Below, piece by piece: positions 26,489-35,572 of a DNA stretch of 46,666 nucleotides. The DNA comes from Bacteroidota bacterium. GTDB taxonomy: Bacteria > Bacteroidota > Bacteroidia > Chitinophagales > S012-47. The stretch's first letter is position 1, and each line of letters opens with the position of its first letter. The notes beneath the pieces are model-generated. The model was given only the letters and a program-made list of their open reading frames with translations, ran no database searches and was not told the origin of the DNA. Position numbers and translations under genes: made by a program. Location of the stretch: the NCBI GenBank assembly GCA_024276745.1, contig JAJRWN010000100.1, positions 1-46,666 of the forward strand. The letters are read 5' to 3'.

Positions 26489-27538
26489 ATGAAAAAACAA
26501 TTATATTTTATACTAATCGCTTTGTCTTTCGTTTTGGTACTGAATCGATGTACAAGCGATTTCAGGCTAACCGCACCCTATAAAGAAGTGGTATTGGTTT
26601 ATGGTTTATTGAGTCAAAACGAAACCGTACACTATATCAGAATACACAAAGCTTTTCTTGATGAAAACACTAGTGCCCTGGTGTTGGCAGCCAATCCAGA
26701 CTCTATTTATTATCCCGATATATTGGATGTCAGTATTACCGAATCGGGTAGCAATCAAGTCTATCAGCTTCAACGGGTTGATGGAGATACCTTAAATCCA
26801 CCGATAGTAAAAGACAGCGGCACCTTTGCACAGCATCCGAATATTTTATATCGGTTTTATGCCAGCCTGCAAGACGACAAGACCTACACCTTGAAAATTC
26901 GTAATACAGTAACAGGGAAAGAAGTATCGGCAAGTACCAATTTAGTTCAGGATTTTAATATTCTCCGGCCTTTCCATGATTTAGCGCTAAACTGGGTAGG
27001 GCCAACCAGTTTTCAGGCTATTTGGAATTTACCCGTCAACGGCAGGGTTCACGATTTATCGGTACGGCTCAAATATCATATTGCCAATAAATCGGCTCCA
27101 CTGATCAATATCAAAGATACCTTTGTGGATATACCCATTTTTCAAGGAAAAAATTTTGATCAAAGCAAGCCTAAAGTCGAAATACCGGGCGATCTTTTTT
27201 ATCAGGGCATCCGGTTTAGAATGGCACCTAATCAACAAATTTACCGTTATGCCGATTCCTTGGAATTCACTTTTACGGTAGGCTCTATGGAATTTAGTAA
27301 TTTCATCGAATTCAATAAAGGACAAACAGGCATTACTGCCAATCAGATTGGTGGAAACTATACCAATATCAATGGAGGATACGGTATTTTTGCCGCGCGG
27401 TATTCGAAAACGGTACGTAATATTCCACTGTCCATTCAAAGCGAAGATACTTTAGGATGTGGCCACATAACGGGAGATTTAAATTTTGCTCCATACAAAG
27501 ACTTCACAAAACACCCAAATTATCCACTTTGCGATTAA
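26489..27538 (+). CDS. DUF4249 family lipoprotein-like protein
   Basis: 349 residues from the ATG at 26489. A hydrophobic signal (5-18) leads to VLNRC with Cys21; an Arg directly before the lipid Cys is unusual for a lipobox, so lipidation is likely but not certain. The beta-rich body opens with YKEVVLVYGLLSQNETVHYIRI, the DUF4249 N-terminal pattern. In this phylum such proteins often sit beside a TonB-dependent receptor; here the neighbours are panB and dnaK and no receptor is present. Function unknown. Confidence 0.75.
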   Translation: MKKQLYFILIALSFVLVLNRCTSDFRLTAPYKEVVLVYGLLSQNETVHYIRIHKAFLDENTSALVLAANPDSIYYPDILDVSITESGSNQVYQLQRVDGDTLNPPIVKDSGTFAQHPNILYRFYASLQDDKTYTLKIRNTVTGKEVSASTNLVQDFNILRPFHDLALNWVGPTSFQAIWNLPVNGRVHDLSVRLKYHIANKSAPLINIKDTFVDIPIFQGKNFDQSKPKVEIPGDLFYQGIRFRMAPNQQIYRYADSLEFTFTVGSMEFSNFIEFNKGQTGITANQIGGNYTNINGGYGIFAARYSKTVRNIPLSIQSEDTLGCGHITGDLNFAPYKDFTKHPNYPLCD

Positions 27539-27540
27539 TC

Positions 27541-27553
27541 TGACGAAATGTCA
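27541..27553 (+). promoter_or_regulatory. inverted repeat TGAC-N5-GTCA upstream of dnaK
   Basis: A small perfect dyad, TGACGAAATGTCA, starting 86 bases before the sigma-54-like element of dnaK. The position suits an activator site. The hsp20 gene has TGACG at a similar distance (79 bases) but no full dyad. Confidence 0.35.
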
Positions 27554-27626
27554 TTTTTCAATTTACATAACTGTTATAAACAGATTAATGTGACATAATT
27601 GCACCAATTGCAGTATAGAATGTTGC

Positions 27627-27642
27627 TTGGCATATCAATTGA
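27627..27642 (+). promoter_or_regulatory. sigma-54-like element upstream of dnaK
   Basis: TTGGCATATCAATTGA, 49 bases before the dnaK ATG. It has the TTGGCAY half of a sigma-54 promoter and GG-N10-GA instead of GC. It matches the hsp20 element in the pattern TTGGYAT-N6-TTG (with one base of play in the middle). Confidence 0.45.
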
Positions 27643-27691
27643 CAAATTGAAATGAAAATATTATTAATTACAAGCGCATTAAAAAAAAATT

Positions 27692-29608
27692 ATGGGAAAA
27701 ATAATAGGAATAGACCTTGGAACCACCAATTCCTGCGTAGCCGTAATGGAAGGCAGCGACCCGGTAGTCATTCCAAATGATGAAGGAAGAAGGACTACAC
27801 CATCGGTAGTAGCCTTTTTAGAAAATGGAGAACGCAAAATTGGAGATCCGGCCAAAAGACAAGCAATAACAAATCCGGTAAATACGGTACAATCGATTAA
27901 GCGATTCATGGGAAGACGATATAATGAAGTTGCCAGTGAGTTAAAATCGATTACCTATAAAGTAGTGAAAGGCGATAACAATACCGCCAGAGTGAAAATT
28001 GGCGACCGGCTTTATACTCCACAGGAAATTTCAGCTATGATATTGCAGAAAATGAAAAAAGTAGCCGAAGATTATCTTGGTACATCGGTGACCGAAGCCG
28101 TTATTACCGTACCGGCTTATTTCAATGATTCGCAACGTCAGGCTACGAAAGAAGCCGGTGAAATTGCCGGTTTGGAAGTAAAAAGAATTATCAATGAACC
28201 TACTGCTGCCGCATTGGCTTATGGCCTGGACAAGCGTAATAAAGATATGAAAGTAGCCGTCTATGATTTAGGTGGCGGAACCTTTGATATCTCAATCCTT
28301 GAATTAGGTGATGGGGTTTTTGAAGTAAAATCCACAAACGGTGACACACACCTTGGTGGCGATGATTTTGATATGGTAATCATTGACTGGTTGGCCGATG
28401 AGTTTAAAAAAGATGAAAACATTGACCTGCGCAAAGACCCGATGGCCTTACAGCGTTTGAAAGAGGCAGCCGAAAAAGCAAAAGTAGAATTATCCAGTTC
28501 AAACGAAGCAGACATCAATTTACCTTATGTAACAGCAGTTGATGGAGTTCCAAAACACCTGGTAAGAAAACTAAGCCGGGCCAAATTTGAACAACTGGCC
28601 GACCAACTGGTAGAACGCACCTTAAGTCCCTGCAAAGCCGCATTGAAAGATGCCGGATACCAGGCCAGCGATATTGACGAAGTCATACTGGTAGGTGGTT
28701 CTACCCGGATTCCAAAAATTCAGGAAGTTGTTGAAAAATATTTTGGACGTAAACCACATAAAGGAGTCAATCCTGATGAAGTAGTTGCCATCGGTGCAAG
28801 CATTCAGGGTGGAGTAATGAGTGGAGATGTAAAAGATGTATTGCTTTTAGATGTCACCCCATTATCATTAGGGATTGAAACCATGGGTTCGGTAATGACC
28901 AAATTGATTGAAGCAAACACCACCATACCTACCAAAAAATCACAAGTATTTACAACGGCTGCAGACAACCAGCCCGAAGTTGAAATTCACGTATTGCAAG
29001 GTGAAAGACCCATGGCCAGCGACAACAGAACCATTGGACGCTTTAAGCTTGACGGCATACCACCGGCACCAAGAGGAGTACCTCAAATTGAAGTTTCATT
29101 TGATATTGATGCTAATGGTATTCTGAATGTTCATGCCAAAGATAAAGGTACCGGCAAAGAACAAGGCATACGCATTGAAGCTTCTACCGGATTAAGTGAT
29201 GAAGAAGTTCAAAAAATGAAAGATGAAGCTTCAAAACATGCTGATGAAGATAAAAAAGCACGTGAAAAGATAGATGCTTTAAACGCTGCCGATACCTTAA
29301 TATTCAGCACTGAAAAACAACTTAATGAGTATGGTGAGAAGTTGCCTGATGACAAAAAATCAGCGATTGAAAATGCGCTGAAAGGATTGCAGGAAGCCCA
29401 TAAATCAGAAGATCTTGCAGCTATTGAAGAAGCCAGCAAAAAATTAAATGATGCATGGCAGGCTGCTTCGCAAGATATGTATAAAGCTACCGAAGAAGCA
29501 AAACAAAATCAGGAAGAACCACAAAACAAAGAAAACAAAGAGGAAACAGCCAAAGACGATGTCACAGATGTCGAATTTGAAGAAGTGGATGATAAAGACA
29601 AGCAATAA
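27692..29608 (+). CDS. dnaK: molecular chaperone DnaK (Hsp70)
   Basis: ATP-driven chaperone. 638 residues, the family's normal length. Phosphate-1 loop [16 protein letters not shown] at the N-terminus, [33 protein letters not shown], and the substrate-binding domain from about residue 390 ([13 protein letters not shown]). The lid ends in a charged Glu/Gln/Lys-rich tail and [12 protein letters not shown], the usual DnaK C-terminus. It has a 150-base leader with a sigma-54-like element and is followed by a strong terminator. dnaJ and grpE are not adjacent. Confidence 0.98.
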   Translation: MGKIIGIDLGTTNSCVAVMEGSDPVVIPNDEGRRTTPSVVAFLENGERKIGDPAKRQAITNPVNTVQSIKRFMGRRYNEVASELKSITYKVVKGDNNTARVKIGDRLYTPQEISAMILQKMKKVAEDYLGTSVTEAVITVPAYFNDSQRQATKEAGEIAGLEVKRIINEPTAAALAYGLDKRNKDMKVAVYDLGGGTFDISILELGDGVFEVKSTNGDTHLGGDDFDMVIIDWLADEFKKDENIDLRKDPMALQRLKEAAEKAKVELSSSNEADINLPYVTAVDGVPKHLVRKLSRAKFEQLADQLVERTLSPCKAALKDAGYQASDIDEVILVGGSTRIPKIQEVVEKYFGRKPHKGVNPDEVVAIGASIQGGVMSGDVKDVLLLDVTPLSLGIETMGSVMTKLIEANTTIPTKKSQVFTTAADNQPEVEIHVLQGERPMASDNRTIGRFKLDGIPPAPRGVPQIEVSFDIDANGILNVHAKDKGTGKEQGIRIEASTGLSDEEVQKMKDEASKHADEDKKAREKIDALNAADTLIFSTEKQLNEYGEKLPDDKKSAIENALKGLQEAHKSEDLAAIEEASKKLNDAWQAASQDMYKATEEAKQNQEEPQNKENKEETAKDDVTDVEFEEVDDKDKQ

Positions 29609-29628
29609 ACCTTGTTAACCCAATATAT

Positions 29629-29669
29629 AAAAAAAATACCTTGCCGGATTTGGCAAGGTATTTTTTTTT
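29629..29669. terminator. bidirectional terminator between dnaK and the deaminase gene
   Basis: Stem AAATACCTTGCC/GGCAAGGTATTT with loop GGATTT, flanked by an A-run and a T-run, so it can end the convergent transcripts from both sides. Confidence 0.9.
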
Positions 29670-29694
29670 ATTTCAAAACTTTTGAATCATTAAA

Positions 29695-30159
29695 TCAATA
29701 TTGAACCTTGTCGGCCTTTAACAACCAGGCTTCGAAAGGCGATTTTTCCAATCCATTGGATATTTGTTTCAATACCAGATGACGCTCATCCGGTTTTGAA
29801 CGTAATTCATGGTATATATAAGAATCATCAAAACCGGCATCAGCTGCATCGCGATGAGTGGCACCAAAATAAACCGCATCGAGATGAGCCCAGTAAATAG
29901 CTGATAAGCACATCGGACAAGGTTCGCAACTGGAATAAATAATACAACCGGACAAATTAAAATCGCTTAAATGCTTACAAGCTTTTCTTATTGCATTTAT
30001 TTCGGCATGCGCGGTAGGATCATTATGATTCGTAACACTGTTAACACCACTGGCTATTAATTCACCGTCCTTCACAATAATAGCCCCAAAAGGACCACCT
30101 CCGGAACGAATATTTTCTAAAGCAAGATTAACCGCTATTTCAAGAAATTTTTGATGCAT
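29695..30159 (-). CDS. zinc nucleoside/base deaminase, probably guanine deaminase
   Basis: 154 residues of the CMP/dCMP deaminase fold. The zinc site is intact: HAEINAIRKA (His and catalytic Glu near residue 51-53) and SCEPCPMCLSAI with the two cysteines. Length and the C-terminal LKADKVQY resemble Bacillus-type GuaD, which converts guanine to xanthine. TadA is less likely because the C-terminal region ends in SPFEAWLLKADK rather than a TadA-type helix. Monocistronic and convergent with dnaK. Confidence 0.8.
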   Translation of the reverse strand: MHQKFLEIAVNLALENIRSGGGPFGAIIVKDGELIASGVNSVTNHNDPTAHAEINAIRKACKHLSDFNLSGCIIYSSCEPCPMCLSAIYWAHLDAVYFGATHRDAADAGFDDSYIYHELRSKPDERHLVLKQISNGLEKSPFEAWLLKADKVQY

Positions 30160-30271
30160 AAAGTAAAAAAATGAATAAAAAGTATCTGCTCAAAATTAAT
30201 CTTCTCCTGATAAAACTCCAGGTAAATTTTATGCAAAAGATTAAACACTCAGTAGTCTGTTTGATTTTTAA

Positions 30272-30279
30272 TACCTTTG
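30272..30279 (+). promoter_or_regulatory. TAnnTTTG promoter box for the propeller protein at 30297
   Basis: TACCTTTG, 17 bases before the ATG. Confidence 0.5.
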
Positions 30280-30296
30280 CACTATAATAATTTGCT

Positions 30297-31127
30297 ATGA
30301 AATTCAATCAACTCTGCCTTATTATAGCAGTTCTTACGTCAAGTTTTGTACATGCTCAATCAACATTCGAAACTAACGGCAAATTTCAATTTATAGATTC
30401 CTTACCGGCACAAGAAAACTTTAGATTCGGGCCCGGGAAACTGACCGTAAAAGGGAAATTGATTATCATCGGACTTGAAGATGAAAACACACAGCTTACC
30501 CGCATTTACAAAATCAATGCAAAACATCCACAAACTATAGAAGCCATTGAAGGAGCAATCAACAATACTGAAATGAGTATTTACCAACCGGCCACCGATG
30601 CTAAATCAAAAAGTTTAATTGTTGTTGCGGGTCCGGGACTTACCTGGGATGATAATGATTTATACGAATCACAAAAAGATGCAAGCGGCAACTATGGTGA
30701 ACTTAAAGCACTTGATGCACTCAACTCGAGCGAAAGTGCAGACGCCTACCCCTGGTTATCTGCAAATGGTAAAGAAATATATTACACAAGAGACGATCAA
30801 ATACATTATAGCAGTCGAAGTTCAATACACACTACATTTGAAACCGGCCGGCCTATTCATTTTGAAGGAAATACCGATTTAGATATTATATCGGTATGGG
30901 TATCAAAAAATGGAAAATCATTATACTTTTCAACAGGATCAGGCGATATTTACAATGCCCAAAAAACCGGGAAACTTTCCTTCTCCGAACCAGAATTATT
31001 TACCAATGAATTTACTGCACTGGATTTTATTTCCTCAATCAGTTTCGACAGGAAAATGAAAAATCTTTGGTTCTACTTATCAGATGAAAACAATAATTCA
31101 TATTTTTTACATTATAGATTAAAATAA
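30297..31127 (+). CDS. secreted PD40/WD40-like propeller protein
   Basis: 276 residues with a signal peptide (end near VHAQ). Several PD40-type repeats are visible, such as DAYPWLSANGKEIYYTRDD and SVWVSKNGKSLYFSTGSGD, as in TolB-like beta-propellers. No OmpA or catalytic domain follows, so it is a propeller alone. The GNAT gene starts on the base after its stop, implying one transcript. Function unknown. Confidence 0.7.
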   Translation: MKFNQLCLIIAVLTSSFVHAQSTFETNGKFQFIDSLPAQENFRFGPGKLTVKGKLIIIGLEDENTQLTRIYKINAKHPQTIEAIEGAINNTEMSIYQPATDAKSKSLIVVAGPGLTWDDNDLYESQKDASGNYGELKALDALNSSESADAYPWLSANGKEIYYTRDDQIHYSSRSSIHTTFETGRPIHFEGNTDLDIISVWVSKNGKSLYFSTGSGDIYNAQKTGKLSFSEPELFTNEFTALDFISSISFDRKMKNLWFYLSDENNNSYFLHYRLK

Positions 31128-31574
31128 ATGATAGCAGCAGGCACAGAAATAAGAGTATATGGATTGGGTAGCAGAGACTACAACGACAGTCTGGCTTTAA
31201 GGGAAGAAATACTTCGCAAACCCCTAGGATTAGTTTTCGATCCAGAAAAGCTCAAAGAAGAAGCAACAGATTATCATATTGGTATAAAATACCATGGGCA
31301 TATTATAGCCTGTTTGGTACTCACACCGGACAAAGACAAGTCAATAAGAATGCGACAAGTGGCCGTAATTGATTCCTGGCAACACAAAGGACTGGGCAGG
31401 CGAATGGTAAGATATGCCGAACGCTATGCACGCGACCATGGATTTAAACTTATGTTTTGTCATGCCAGAAAAGATTCTATTCCTTTTTATACACATCTTG
31501 AATTTAAACCGGAAGGAGAACCTTTTATCGAATTGGGTATCACCCATCAAAGGATGGAAAAAGGATTGCTTTGA
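31128..31574 (+). CDS. GNAT family N-acetyltransferase
   Basis: 148 residues. The GNAT core is seen in IRMRQVAVIDSWQHKGLGRRMV, with the acetyl-CoA pyrophosphate loop Q-H-K-G-L-G-R, followed by HARKDSIPFYTHLEFKPEG. Its ATG directly follows the stop of the propeller gene. Substrate unknown. Confidence 0.85.
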   Translation: MIAAGTEIRVYGLGSRDYNDSLALREEILRKPLGLVFDPEKLKEEATDYHIGIKYHGHIIACLVLTPDKDKSIRMRQVAVIDSWQHKGLGRRMVRYAERYARDHGFKLMFCHARKDSIPFYTHLEFKPEGEPFIELGITHQRMEKGLL

Positions 31575-31657
31575 AGAAGTAAACCGGATGAGTACAAAAA
31601 CTTTTCAATACAATATCTAAATATAAAAGATTGTTAAAAAAGAAGTTTGCCTGTTGC

Positions 31658-31685
31658 TTGTATAGCAGCTATATTCATACCTTTG
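31658..31685 (+). promoter_or_regulatory. promoter of the TPR-ComA-DUF368 operon
   Basis: TTG at 31658-31660 and TACCTTTG at 31678-31685, spaced 17 bases. The ATG is 34 bases further on. Confidence 0.55.
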
Positions 31686-31719
31686 ACAATTGACAATAAG
31701 CATATAGAATAAGCAAAGA

Positions 31720-33147
31720 ATGGAAGATAAAGGACAAGAAGATAATTATTTGAAAAATGATTATTATCAGTCGTTGTTAGAGCGATATGAAGACATGCTG
31801 GAGAATCAACAATCAGGTTTTTTTGAAGAAGAAGAATATGAAGATTTATTGGATTATTTTGAAAGCAGGCATGAAATTGAAAAAGCTCTTGAAGCATGTC
31901 ATTATGCCATAGAACAGTATGCTTTTAATGCATTTTTTTTAGTACGAAAAGCCCAATATTTACTTGAATCAAACAATTATTCACAAGCTTTTCAAATGCT
32001 CGATAAAGCTGAAATTCTTGATCCAAACGAAATAGAAATATATCTTATCAGAGCAGAATTGCTGACTGATACCGAACAATATGAATCGGCACTAACACAT
32101 TTAAACAATGCGCTGGCAATGACATCGGATACCGAAGAACAGGTCATGATTTACGGTTCAATGTCAGATGTATATGATGCACTTGAAGATTTTGATAATT
32201 CGCTTAGATGCCTTAAAAAAGCTTTAAATATTGACCCCTTACATGAAGAAAGTTTATACAAAATATGGTTCTTGGTAGATTTGGGAGGTCATCATCGGGA
32301 AAGTATTCAATTACACAAATCATTAATTGACCAAAACCCATATAATTATCTTGCATGGTATAATTTGGGCCATGCATATTTTGGACTACAACAATACAAA
32401 GAAGCAGCCGAAGCATTTGAATATGTCACCCTTATAAACGATGATTTTGAAATGGCTTATCGCGATTGGGCAGAAAGTTTAAGCAAACAAAAACTTTATA
32501 AAGAAGCCATTGAAGTATTGCAACAAGCCCTTGATACTTTTGAACCATACGAAGAATGGTATTTCAGCCTGGGTCAATATTTCGCCAAAACAGGACAAGA
32601 ATCAAAAGCAAGGCAATATTTCAGAAAAGCCCTTCAGTTAGATCCTTACTATGGAGAGGCCTATTATAATATTGGTTTATCGTACAGAAACGAACTCAAT
32701 CCGGTAGCTGCTCAGGCGGCATTCAAGAAAGCTGTAAACCTCAATGAACATAATTACAATTATTTAATGGCTTATGCTGCTGCACTGACCGAAACGGGGC
32801 AGCTCACCCAATCGATAGAATATTACGAAACAGCCGTTGCCATTAATCCAAGCAACGAGCACGCATGGAAAGAACTTGCATTGGCCTATCATAAAATAGG
32901 CAATGATTCCATGTCACTAAAAGTATTAACTAACAGTCTTGAGCATTGCAACAAACAAGCTGATTTATTATATACCTATGCCGCTTTTGCCGGTAAAGCA
33001 GGCCATAAAACGGAAGCCGGAAAGACCTTGCACAAAGCCTTAAACCAGGATTATCTGAACCATAGCATGTTTTTTGAAATATTCCCGGAACTTAAAAAAG
33101 ACAATTATTTTAAATCTATCATTGCTGCTTATAAACCTAAATCATGA
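31720..33147 (+). CDS. tetratricopeptide-repeat protein
   Basis: 475 residues, cytoplasmic (no signal peptide). An acidic N-terminus (EEEEYEDLLDYFES) is followed by about ten TPR units, for example ALTHLNNALAMTSDTEEQ, SLRCLKKALNIDPLHEES, NYLAWYNLGHAYFGLQQYKE and ARQYFRKALQLDPYYGEAYY. TPRs make protein-protein scaffolds; the partner is unknown. It overlaps the ComA-like gene by 4 bases (ATGA), so the two are translationally coupled. Confidence 0.9.
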   Translation: MEDKGQEDNYLKNDYYQSLLERYEDMLENQQSGFFEEEEYEDLLDYFESRHEIEKALEACHYAIEQYAFNAFFLVRKAQYLLESNNYSQAFQMLDKAEILDPNEIEIYLIRAELLTDTEQYESALTHLNNALAMTSDTEEQVMIYGSMSDVYDALEDFDNSLRCLKKALNIDPLHEESLYKIWFLVDLGGHHRESIQLHKSLIDQNPYNYLAWYNLGHAYFGLQQYKEAAEAFEYVTLINDDFEMAYRDWAESLSKQKLYKEAIEVLQQALDTFEPYEEWYFSLGQYFAKTGQESKARQYFRKALQLDPYYGEAYYNIGLSYRNELNPVAAQAAFKKAVNLNEHNYNYLMAYAAALTETGQLTQSIEYYETAVAINPSNEHAWKELALAYHKIGNDSMSLKVLTNSLEHCNKQADLLYTYAAFAGKAGHKTEAGKTLHKALNQDYLNHSMFFEIFPELKKDNYFKSIIAAYKPKS

Positions 33148-33911
33148 ATTATTCATTAAACGACATTCCTGAACGAAGTGCTAAACCCAGAAACTTTGGA
33201 ATGACCATGGTAATGGACAAAGGATTAAGCCTTCGTGAAGCGGAAAATATGATTAGTGCATCCGAAGCATATATCGATTTCCTGAAACTTGGTTTTGGTA
33301 CTTCTTATGTAAGTCCTAATCTGGCTGAAAAAATAAAACTTTACAAAGAAGCCGGATTCAAAACTTACTTTGGAGGAACCCTGTTTGAAGCATTTGTAAT
33401 AAGAAACCAATTTGAAGACTACATTAAACTGCTCGAAAAATATGAAATGGAATATGTAGAAGTATCGGATGGAAGTATTGAAATGGCTCACGATGACAAA
33501 TGCGAATATATCCGTACACTGAGCAAATACGTAACGGTCATATCGGAAGTAGGTTCAAAAGATGCAGAAAAAATTATTGCTCCTTATTTATGGATTGAAC
33601 AAATGACAGCCGAAATTGAAGCCGGAAGTTATAAAGTAATTGCCGAAGCCCGCGAAAGCGGTACGGTAGGCATATTCAGAGGAAGCGGTGAAGTACGGTC
33701 TGGTTTGGTAGATGAAATTCTGACTAAAGTACCTAAAGACACTATCCTGTGGGAAGCACCTCAAAAAGCCCAACAAGTTTGGTTTATTAAATTGCTTGGA
33801 GCTAATGTTAATCTGGGAAATATTGCACCTAACGAGGTGATTCCGCTTGAAACCTTAAGAATTGGCTTGAGAGGCGATACATTTGATCTGTTTTTAAACC
33901 GGAATAAATAA
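33144..33911 (+). CDS. ComA-family phosphosulfolactate synthase-like protein
   Basis: 255-residue TIM-barrel protein of the ComA family, whose founding member adds sulfite to phosphoenolpyruvate to make (2R)-phosphosulfolactate in coenzyme M synthesis. Family blocks are TMVMDKGLSL, YIDFLKLGFGTSYV, FGGTLFEAF, YVEVSDGSIEM, VISEVGSKD, WEAPQKAQQVWFI and the end NIAPNEVIPLETLRIGLRGD. Bacteria of this phylum do not make coenzyme M; a role in sulfonate or sulfonolipid metabolism is possible but only inferred. Translationally coupled to the TPR gene and followed after 19 bases by the DUF368 gene. Confidence 0.82.
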   Translation: MNYSLNDIPERSAKPRNFGMTMVMDKGLSLREAENMISASEAYIDFLKLGFGTSYVSPNLAEKIKLYKEAGFKTYFGGTLFEAFVIRNQFEDYIKLLEKYEMEYVEVSDGSIEMAHDDKCEYIRTLSKYVTVISEVGSKDAEKIIAPYLWIEQMTAEIEAGSYKVIAEARESGTVGIFRGSGEVRSGLVDEILTKVPKDTILWEAPQKAQQVWFIKLLGANVNLGNIAPNEVIPLETLRIGLRGDTFDLFLNRNK

Positions 33912-33930
33912 GCCGGACAATACCATTGGT

Positions 33931-34866
33931 ATGAAACTACTATGGCTTTTTATAAAAGGTATCAGCATGGGTGCGGCAAACGTTATCCCCGGTGTTTCAG
34001 GAGGTACCATAGCACTGATCACCGGTATCTTTGAACGATTGATAAAAGCACTTAAATCATTCGACCGGAAAGCTTTGCATTTATTCATTACCGGAAAATT
34101 CAAAGCTTTAGCCTATCATATCGACCTTACTTTTTTACTAGCAGTAGGCAGTGGTGTAGCAATAAGTATTTTAAGCCTTGCCAAATTATTAAGCTGGCTT
34201 TTCGAAAATTATCCGATTTATTTATGGGCATTTTTCTTTGGCCTGATTGCCGCATCAATCTTTTTTGTTCTGAGACAAATAAAAACCTTTAATTATCAAA
34301 ATGTATTGGCGGGTTTATTAGGAATAGCCATTGCCATTACAATTGCTTTCCTTAGTCCTGCCGCTGAAAACAGCAATACTTTTTACTTGTTTATATGTGG
34401 TGTGGTAGCCATTTGCAGTATGATTTTACCCGGTCTTTCCGGATCTTTCGTACTCATTATTATGGGAAATTACCTGCTTTTGCTCAATGCTGTTTCCAAC
34501 TTTGAATTAAATATATTATGGCCTGTTTTGGCAGGTTGCATATTCGGCTTATTGGCTTTCTCCCATTTACTTTCCTGGATTTTTGACCACTACCGGAATA
34601 TTACACTTAGCCTGCTTACCGGTTTTATTGCGGGTTCACTCGTAACCCTATGGCCATGGAAACAAGCGGTTTATCTTCTGGACAATGCCGGTCATCCGCT
34701 AATCCGGCATGCTGGAAAAATTACTTCGGGATATGCTTATCATTGGCCGGCTCTTAATCTTGAATTATTGCTTGCTATTTGTTTGGCCATGTTGGGTATG
34801 GGTATCATGATTTTATTGGAAAAAAGCGGAAACAGTAAAAAAACCAAAATCCCTGAAACATTGTAA
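33931..34866 (+). CDS. DUF368 membrane protein, probable undecaprenyl-phosphate translocase (PopT-like)
   Basis: 311 residues with about eight to nine transmembrane segments. It opens with the family signature KGISMGAANVIPGVSGGTIA and repeats it in degenerate form as SMILPGLSGSFVLIIMGNY, showing internal duplication. DUF368 proteins have been shown elsewhere to recycle undecaprenyl phosphate across the inner membrane for envelope polymer synthesis. The gene follows the ComA-like gene by 19 bases. Its TAA lies within a TAnnTTTG box serving the next tRNA. Confidence 0.88.
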   Translation: MKLLWLFIKGISMGAANVIPGVSGGTIALITGIFERLIKALKSFDRKALHLFITGKFKALAYHIDLTFLLAVGSGVAISILSLAKLLSWLFENYPIYLWAFFFGLIAASIFFVLRQIKTFNYQNVLAGLLGIAIAITIAFLSPAAENSNTFYLFICGVVAICSMILPGLSGSFVLIIMGNYLLLLNAVSNFELNILWPVLAGCIFGLLAFSHLLSWIFDHYRNITLSLLTGFIAGSLVTLWPWKQAVYLLDNAGHPLIRHAGKITSGYAYHWPALNLELLLAICLAMLGMGIMILLEKSGNSKKTKIPETL

Positions 34867-34871
34867 ATTTG
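34864..34871 (+). promoter_or_regulatory. TAnnTTTG promoter box for tRNA-Ser(CGA)
   Basis: TAAATTTG, whose TAA is the stop codon of the DUF368 gene; 12 bases before the tRNA. Confidence 0.45.
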
Positions 34872-34883
34872 CAGACTATTATT

Positions 34884-34971
34884 GGAGAGATGCCGGAGTG
34901 GTCGAACGGGCCTGACTCGAAATCAGGTGTCCCTGTTATGGGGACCGGGGGTTCGAATCCCTCTCTCTCCG
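34884..34971 (+). tRNA. tRNA-Ser (CGA)
   Basis: 88 bases with a long class II variable arm. The acceptor stem GGAGAGA/TCTCTCC is perfect, with G73 as in tRNA-Ser; the anticodon stem CCTGA/TCAGG encloses CTCGAAA, anticodon CGA. CCA is not encoded. Confidence 0.96.
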
Positions 34972-34980
34972 CTCTTTGAT

Positions 34981-35006
34981 AAAAAGCCTTTTACAGGCTT
35001 TTTATT
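34981..35006 (+). terminator. rho-independent terminator after tRNA-Ser
   Basis: A 9-bp stem, AAAAAGCCT (34981-34989) with AGGCTTTTT (34995-35003), loop TTTAC. Confidence 0.85.
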
Positions 35007-35200
35007 ATTGCCCCTTCAAATATCTTTGCTATCTGATTGCTTTCCCATGGCATAATCCCTATTCAATTATATTCCGGTTATGCATTTTTTAGCCTCATCC
35101 AATGCTGTTTTTACATACATAATCGAAGCCGGTTAATCATTTATTTCAAATTCATGTAAAACATTCAACAATTGAAAATGAATCATTAAAGAATAAACAC

Positions 35201-35208
35201 TACATTTG
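35201..35208 (+). promoter_or_regulatory. TAnnTTTG promoter box for the cold-shock gene
   Basis: TACATTTG, 30 bases before the ATG. The long AT-rich stretch before it (35008-35200) shows no gene. Confidence 0.45.
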
Positions 35209-35238
35209 TACTCAGTATTTACTCATTAACTTTAAATT

Positions 35239-35430
35239 ATGAATAACGGAACAGTAAAATTTTTTAATCGATCGAAAGGATTTGGATTCATTATTCCGGA
35301 TGACGGAAGTAAAGATGTGTTTGTCCATAAGAACGATTTGATTGACCAAATAGCCGATGGTGACAAAGTAAGCTATGAAGTCGAAGAAAGCCAAAAAGGA
35401 TTGAATGCAGTAAACGTAAAAGTTGTTTAA
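35239..35430 (+). CDS. cold-shock domain protein (CspA family)
   Basis: 63 residues, a single OB-fold that binds single-stranded RNA or DNA. RNP1 KGFGFI and RNP2 VFVHKND are intact within the standard start NGTVKFFNRSKGFGFI. Own promoter box and terminator; monocistronic. Confidence 0.95.
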   Translation: MNNGTVKFFNRSKGFGFIIPDDGSKDVFVHKNDLIDQIADGDKVSYEVEESQKGLNAVNVKVV

Positions 35431-35463
35431 CAACTAACATACATTTCAATATGATATTGGTAT

Positions 35464-35491
35464 AGCCTGTCGTTTCGATAGGCTTTTTTTA
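35464..35491 (+). terminator. rho-independent terminator after the cold-shock gene
   Basis: An 8-bp stem, AGCCTGTC with GATAGGCT, loop GTTTC, then a run of seven T. Confidence 0.88.
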
Positions 35492-35572
35492 TGGTTGTTC
35501 CGGTAAACCGGCAGGATTTTAAGCATCAATGGGCAATTTACTTTCACCAAGCAATTTATTTACTTTGTATTT

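Noticed and set aside
33144-33911. Competence regulator ComA
   Set aside because: The name clashes with the Bacillus response regulator; this protein has the phosphosulfolactate synthase TIM-barrel motifs and no receiver or DNA-binding domain.
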